This document shows positions 60,205 through 64,000 of a stretch of 64,000 bases of DNA, one piece after another (the stretch's first letter is position 1; the number at the start of each line of letters is the position of its first letter). The stretch lies in the NCBI RefSeq assembly GCF_900130075.1, contig NZ_LT671418.1, positions 2,542,001-2,606,000 of the forward strand. The letters are read 5' to 3'. Both the position numbers and the translations under genes were made by a program. Under the pieces are notes generated by a model that did no database searches, was not told where the DNA came from, and worked only from the letters and a program-made list of their open reading frames with translations. Source of the DNA: Herminiimonas arsenitoxidans (GTDB lineage Bacteria; Pseudomonadota; Gammaproteobacteria; Burkholderiales; Burkholderiaceae_D).

Positions 60205-60312
60205 CATTTGAGCTATGGTCTCGCCAAGTCTTGCGACTATCTGCACCATGGCCTGCGGGCCAAGAGTGTTGATGCAGATTCCTTAGTTGACTAAGGCCGG
60301 CTACTCCCCAAC
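60205..60312 (-). ncRNA. yybP-ykoY manganese riboswitch
   Basis: On the minus strand the leader contains the class hallmarks in order: GGGGAGTAGCCGG (plus-strand 60297-60309), TAGTCAACTA (60283-60292), and TTGGCGAGACCATAGC (60212-60227), with a variable hairpin GGCCCGCAGGCC between. Downstream, GGGCCGG can pair with CCGGCCC closer to the start codon at 60133, giving a possible expression platform. These riboswitches bind Mn2+ and turn on exporters, fitting the gene that follows. Confidence 0.88.
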
Positions 60313-60401
60313 GTTCGAAGCGAATAATAGCAGAATCGTGAAAACCTGATTTGTCTTTTTCGATTTTTATGTTTTTTGCATCAAGATGGATTGCTTATAA
60401 G

Positions 60402-60428
60402 AAAAGTCCTCGGCGATGCGAGGACCTT
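60402..60428 (-). terminator. Terminator after the PhyH-type dioxygenase gene
   Basis: Minus-strand GTCCTCG-CATCGC-CGAGGAC followed by TTTTCTTATAAG, about 20 bases past the dioxygenase stop. It also insulates the dioxygenase from the riboswitch transcript. Confidence 0.8.
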
Positions 60429-60446
60429 TCTTTGTGTTGGGTCGTT

Positions 60447-61214
60447 TCAGTCGCTGATAACGATATCGCCCGCGGTCGCCGATTTGCTACCTGTCACCGG
60501 TTGGTTGCTGTTGCCATGATAGGCAAAGGCGACTGAGGTTTTCACCGATGACGTTGTATTGACGCCGGCTGCGTGAAATAACTGGCTATGGAAAAACACC
60601 ACATCGCCTTGGTGCAGATCGACCGGTTTGCCTTGCGCAAACAGCGCCTGATTCGGCGCATAGTCGGGACGTAGAAAATCCAGTTCATCCAGTTGTTCGC
60701 GCGCAATCGCCAGACGATGCGAGCCGGGAATGAATTTCAAGCCACCATTGCTGGCGATTTCATCACCGAGTGCCAGCCAAACGCAAATCAGATCGGGTTT
60801 GGTAAACGACCAATAACGAATATCGCGATGCCAGCCGGTGGCGGTGCCGAACTGCGGATGTTTGGTCATGACGGAGTTGTGATGTGCCAGCGTCAGGCAA
60901 ACCGGCTCATCAAATAACTGACGCAGCTTGCCGACCACGCGAGGATCGCGCGCCCAGTCGTGAAAGCAGGCATCACGATCATAAGCGCCGCGCAGGCGTC
61001 GCACGGTTCTGCCGCCTTCTGCATCCAGTGATGCCGGTGCGCCCGGATAGCCAAGCACGGCTTCATATTCCAGTGGCTGTTGCGCTTCATGCAATTGCGT
61101 TTTTGCGACCGACAGCATGTGTTCGCATGCGGCAGGTTCCAACATCTTTCTGAAAACCAGATAACCGTCTCGCTCGAATTGTGCAATCTGTTCGCTGGAA
61201 AGTGCTGTGTCCAT
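60447..61214 (-). CDS. Phytanoyl-CoA dioxygenase (PhyH) family protein
   Basis: A roughly 255-residue Fe(II)/2-oxoglutarate dioxygenase. The iron site is readable: GTATGWHRDIRYWSF supplies His and Asp, and VVFFHSQLFHAAGVNTT supplies the distal His; FIPGSHRLA is the family signature. It is related in fold to EctD but lacks the ectoine signature. The substrate is unknown. The start is uncertain: ATG at 61214 is used, while a GTG at 61238 would add eight residues; neither has a strong ribosome site. Confidence 0.82.
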   Translation of the reverse strand: MDTALSSEQIAQFERDGYLVFRKMLEPAACEHMLSVAKTQLHEAQQPLEYEAVLGYPGAPASLDAEGGRTVRRLRGAYDRDACFHDWARDPRVVGKLRQLFDEPVCLTLAHHNSVMTKHPQFGTATGWHRDIRYWSFTKPDLICVWLALGDEIASNGGLKFIPGSHRLAIAREQLDELDFLRPDYAPNQALFAQGKPVDLHQGDVVFFHSQLFHAAGVNTTSSVKTSVAFAYHGNSNQPVTGSKSATAGDIVISD

Positions 61215-61334
61215 TGTGCTTGTTTTCACCTTGCTCACTTATTGATAATGCTGCGCTATCGTAAATATCCAGTGTAGCGCTTGTCTCCTCATTCTGCCTG
61301 CAGGCGCAGACATTTCGGCGTGGATGTACTTCGT

Positions 61335-61796
61335 TTACATGCCGGTGGGCTGGTAGTGATTGCCTGCAGCATTCCATTTCTCTACATGCCATTTCCAGTT
61401 GATGCGACCGATGACGTTACCGTTTTCATCCAATCCTTCCACCGGGCCGTGAAAGACGGCAAACATCACGCCGCCATTCGGGCTGACCGGTTGATGCACG
61501 GCGCCGTCGTTTTCATATAGATAGCAACCAGCATTGAAGGGACGCTCCGGCTCATCGCGATAATGGAAGCCGCCTTCCAGCATATAGCCTTCTACTGCGC
61601 CAACGTGGCGATGTATGGGCGCCGCTGCGCCCGCTTCGAACTTGATCATCAGCGTGAAGCGTCCGGTAGATGCATCTGCCTGCAAAAGTTTGAAATGTGC
61701 ACCAGGCATGGCCCATGGCAACCATTCCATCTGTTGTGGGTGGCAGGTGTACAGCGTATCGCTGGGTGTAGCTGTCTGATTCGGTGTGCTGTTCAT
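61335..61796 (-). CDS. Cupin-domain protein, ChrR/acetylacetone-dioxygenase-like
   Basis: A 153-residue single cupin. Metal ligands are likely His, His and Glu in IHRHVGAVEGYMLEGGFHYRD and His in DGAVHQPVSPNGG. The overall pattern (WLPWAMPGAHFKLLQADASTGRFTLMIKFEAGA) matches the 2,4'-dihydroxyacetophenone dioxygenase-like cupins. Reaction not assigned. It follows the PhyH-type gene's direction but lies upstream of it with a gap of about 120 bases. Confidence 0.75.
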   Translation of the reverse strand: MNSTPNQTATPSDTLYTCHPQQMEWLPWAMPGAHFKLLQADASTGRFTLMIKFEAGAAAPIHRHVGAVEGYMLEGGFHYRDEPERPFNAGCYLYENDGAVHQPVSPNGGVMFAVFHGPVEGLDENGNVIGRINWKWHVEKWNAAGNHYQPTGM

Positions 61797-61928
61797 GGCC
61801 TTGCTTTACGTATAATGAAAAAATTCCAACGACTGGTATCGCCGAGGATGACATTGTATGTCACCAAGTGCTGCGCTTATTGTGCGCGCTATGCGGGTTG
61901 GGTGTCTTGAATAATGTGAAAGGTGCGT

Positions 61929-62762
61929 ATGCGCAAAACGAAACTGCCTTCCGGCAAAAGCATTCCTGTACTTGGGCAGGGCACATGGTACATGGGCGAC
62001 GAGTCACATCGCCGTGCCGATGAAATCGCCACTCTGCGTCTGGGACTGGATCTCGGTATGAGCTTGATCGATACGGCAGAAATGTACGGCGATGGCGCAT
62101 CGGAAAAATTGGTGGGTGAAGCAATTGCCGGACGTCGCGATGAAGTATTTCTAGTAAGTAAAGTGCTACCTAGCAATGCCTCGCGCAGCGGCACGATTGC
62201 CGCCTGCGAACGCAGCTTGCGTCGCCTCGGTACCGATTGCATTGATTTGTATCTATTGCACTGGCGTGGCCGTACACCTTTTGCCGAAACTATCGCCGCA
62301 TTCGAAGCCTTGCAGGATGCAGGGAAAATTCGTCACTGGGGCGTCAGCAATATGGATGTCGACGATATGGAAGAAATCGCACGTGCCGCTGGTGGCGATG
62401 CAATCTCGACCAATCAAGTTCTATACAACCTGATGCGTCGCGGCATTGAATATGATTTGTTGCCGCAAGCACAAGCGCGTGGCTTGCCCTTGATGGCGTA
62501 TTCGCCGATAGAACAAGGCCGTTTGACCGAATATCCGGAAGTCCAGGATATCGCCGACAAACATGGCGTGACGCCGGCACAGGTCGCGCTGGCCTGGGTA
62601 TTGCGAAAAGAAGGCGTGATTGCGATTCCAAAAGCATCGACGCTCAAACATGTGCGTGAAAACCGTGCAGCACTTGATCTGCAATTGACGGCGGAAGATT
62701 TGGCAGAGTTGGACGAAGTCTTCCCACCGCCGGATGGGCCGGAATCGCTGGAAATGATTTGA
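61929..62762 (+). CDS. Aldo/keto reductase, YeaE-like
   Basis: A 277-residue TIM-barrel NADPH-dependent oxidoreductase. The catalytic tetrad is visible: Asp and Tyr in [21 protein letters not shown], Lys in [12 protein letters not shown], and His in [19 protein letters not shown]-binding sequence near the end: [21 protein letters not shown]. It is close along its length to E. coli YeaE, which can reduce methylglyoxal. The start at 61929 has AAAGG six bases upstream; a GTG at 61923 is alternative. Confidence 0.9.
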   Translation: MRKTKLPSGKSIPVLGQGTWYMGDESHRRADEIATLRLGLDLGMSLIDTAEMYGDGASEKLVGEAIAGRRDEVFLVSKVLPSNASRSGTIAACERSLRRLGTDCIDLYLLHWRGRTPFAETIAAFEALQDAGKIRHWGVSNMDVDDMEEIARAAGGDAISTNQVLYNLMRRGIEYDLLPQAQARGLPLMAYSPIEQGRLTEYPEVQDIADKHGVTPAQVALAWVLRKEGVIAIPKASTLKHVRENRAALDLQLTAEDLAELDEVFPPPDGPESLEMI

Positions 62763-62830
62763 TGTTTGATATGGAAGAACATGTGACTTTGTTGATGCGT
62801 GTTCTTCTGTAATCAACTTAATGATCCAGA

Positions 62831-63427
62831 TTATTTGTCAGGATGATCGCTGCGATCTTCCAGCGCACCACGCAATAAATCGAATGCCGCGCGCGTAAAT
62901 TCTTCAGCCTGGCTGCACTTCATCTTCAACAGCAGTGTGACGGCATCACCGTATTGCGCGTCGATCACACTCACTTCCTGTTGCTCGCAGTAGCGACGCA
63001 AGGTCGATTCATCGGCAAACTGCAGAACAAAGCGCCGCTCGCACATAGGCTCTACCGGCACCAATTCAGCAGTCTTGATCGCTTCGGAAATCGCCTGCCC
63101 GTATGCACGCGTCAGGCCGCCTGCACCCAACTTCATTCCGCCCCAGTAACGCACAACAACCGCGAGCACATTGAACACGTCTTTGTGTACCAGCACGTTA
63201 TACATCGGTCGTGCCGCCGTGCCTGACGGTTCGCCATCGTCATCCAGGCCGGAGTCGCCATCACATATCAGCACCCAGCAAAAATGCACGGCATTCGGAT
63301 GTTGTGCACGCAGCTCCGCCAACTTCGCACGTGCTTCAGCACGCGTAGTCAGTGGATACAGTAAACCGATGAAACGACTTTTCTTGATTTCGATTTCGGC
63401 GGTGGCGGGTGCAGCTAGTTGATACAT
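62831..63427 (-). CDS. yigZ: YigZ/IMPACT family protein
   Basis: A 198-residue protein of the YigZ/IMPACT family: EIEIKKSRFIGLLYPLTTRAEARAKLAELR, the signature DDDGEPSGTAARPMYNVLV, and VVVRYWGGMKLGAGGLTRAYGQA. The C-terminal ferredoxin-like domain (VLQFADESTLRRYCEQQEVSVIDAQYG) is present. The eukaryotic relative modulates GCN2; the bacterial function is unclear, perhaps nucleic-acid or ribosome related. The start at 63427 (MYQLAAPATAEIEIK) matches the family; upstream in-frame codons are not conserved. Confidence 0.9.
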   Translation of the reverse strand: MYQLAAPATAEIEIKKSRFIGLLYPLTTRAEARAKLAELRAQHPNAVHFCWVLICDGDSGLDDDGEPSGTAARPMYNVLVHKDVFNVLAVVVRYWGGMKLGAGGLTRAYGQAISEAIKTAELVPVEPMCERRFVLQFADESTLRRYCEQQEVSVIDAQYGDAVTLLLKMKCSQAEEFTRAAFDLLRGALEDRSDHPDK

Positions 63428-63527
63428 AAGGAATAAACGGAGCGGGAAGACGCGATGATAAGCCAGTATCCAAGGAAGAGGACATTGCCCATGCAATATC
63501 CTCTTCACTTCCGTTTTTATAGACGCA

Positions 63528-64000
63528 TTACCAACGTAGAACTTTAGGGCCGATCAATGCACCGATGCCAGTCGGAATCAAGATACCCAGCAAATACCAA
63601 AAGCCGATGAAGGACGCTTCCATCTCAGGGCAGTGCATGGAATAAATCGTTGCCGCCGCGGCACCCGCTGCAAATCCTGCTGCAGCGCCAGCCAAGCGCA
63701 GCCGGGTTGGTGCCATATTGCGCATGGCGACCAGAATCGCGGCAAAGATCGGTAGCGATAAAGTCGCAATCAAAAATGGGCAGGTGCGCCAAGTACTCCC
63801 CCAGAAAAGCTGCGCGCGATCTTCCGGTGCTGCACTCATCAGGACAAATGCAGCAGCAAGCCAGATTACTAACATGGGTGTAACGATCCATGCCGGAAGC
63901 ATATTGATACGTGCGCCAGGTAAGGACAGGCGCATGCTTGCCATGCGGCCAGCCCATGCAAGTGCGGCAACAAATCCGATCTTGAGCCAGAACGAAGGCA
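63528..64000 (-). CDS. NrsF/DUF1109-family membrane protein, C-terminal part
   Basis: The frame is open to the right edge of the window, so the N-terminus is missing. The visible 157 codons show five or six hydrophobic helices of the DUF1109 type (FWLKIGFVAALAWAGRM, IVTPMLVIWLAAAFVLM, TCPFLIATLSLPIFAAILV, AAAGFAAGAAAATIYSMHCPE, FWYLLGILIPTGIGALIGPKVLRW), including the family's conserved cysteine region SMHCPEME. NrsF proteins are anti-sigma factors for ECF sigma factors of the SigF type; the sigma gene would lie to the right, outside this window. Confidence 0.85.
   Translation of the reverse strand, partial: PSFWLKIGFVAALAWAGRMASMRLSLPGARINMLPAWIVTPMLVIWLAAAFVLMSAAPEDRAQLFWGSTWRTCPFLIATLSLPIFAAILVAMRNMAPTRLRLAGAAAGFAAGAAAATIYSMHCPEMEASFIGFWYLLGILIPTGIGALIGPKVLRW

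Overview
The window looks like chromosome of a betaproteobacterium of the Oxalobacteraceae (Herminiimonas/Janthinobacterium-like). This is an inference from protein style (paired cyanophycin synthetases, ElaB/YqjE genes, DUF2164, DUF2288 and VF530 small proteins, Burkholderiales-type DinB), moderate GC and dense gene packing; no rRNA marker is present. Both ends cut genes: priA on the left and an NrsF-like membrane protein on the right. I saw no transposase, integrase, phage gene or CRISPR array.

Region 1 (1-30.1 kb) is mostly housekeeping and stress genes: the priA 3' end, small proteins, a MarR regulator followed by the complete ectABCD operon for ectoine and 5-hydroxyectoine, a MarC protein, a KtrAB-type potassium system, rep helicase, a ClC transporter, a run of three small proteins after it, dinB with a consensus LexA box, a chemoreceptor, queH, cyanase, tRNA-Asp and tRNA-Val, a PACE exporter, an MscS-like channel, proline iminopeptidase, an FAD disulfide oxidoreductase, an ElaB/YqjE-type operon, a membrane cytochrome c and tRNA-Arg. 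Ectoine synthesis, K+ uptake, a mechanosensitive channel and ClC together suggest a good osmotic-stress capacity.

Region 2 (30.2-50.6 kb) is the most interesting part. It holds two long leftward operons, each headed by a divergent GntR/UTRA regulator. Operon A reads suyA-suyB-ABC ATPase-ABC permease-slcC-comC-soeABC-sulP: sulfolactate sulfo-lyase, two sulfolactate dehydrogenases of opposite stereochemistry, a cytoplasmic sulfite-oxidising molybdoenzyme and a SulP anion transporter. Operon B reads tauE-ABC binding protein-sdhBCD-like-fumarase alpha/beta-sdhA-like. The ABC importer is split between the two operons. The two regulators have almost the same DNA-binding domain, and a 25-bp sequence (23 of 25 identical) overlaps the -35 box of both operon promoters. 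I infer one regulon in which a succinate-dehydrogenase/fumarase-like module feeds a sulfolactate pathway, perhaps for a sulfonated C4 dicarboxylate such as sulfosuccinate. The flavoprotein of operon B lacks the usual covalent-FAD histidine and has an altered active-site motif.

Region 3 (50.6-58.5 kb) is a cyanophycin locus: cphA and a paralogue with a degenerate Mur-ligase P-loop, divergent from an ABC exporter with an unusual N-terminal extension and a DUF1854 protein.

Region 4 (58.5-64 kb) has a nitronate-monooxygenase-like flavoprotein, a GDT1/UPF0016 (MneA-type) transporter with an upstream yybP-ykoY manganese riboswitch, a PhyH-type dioxygenase, a cupin, a YeaE-like aldo/keto reductase, a YigZ/IMPACT protein and the partial NrsF-like gene.
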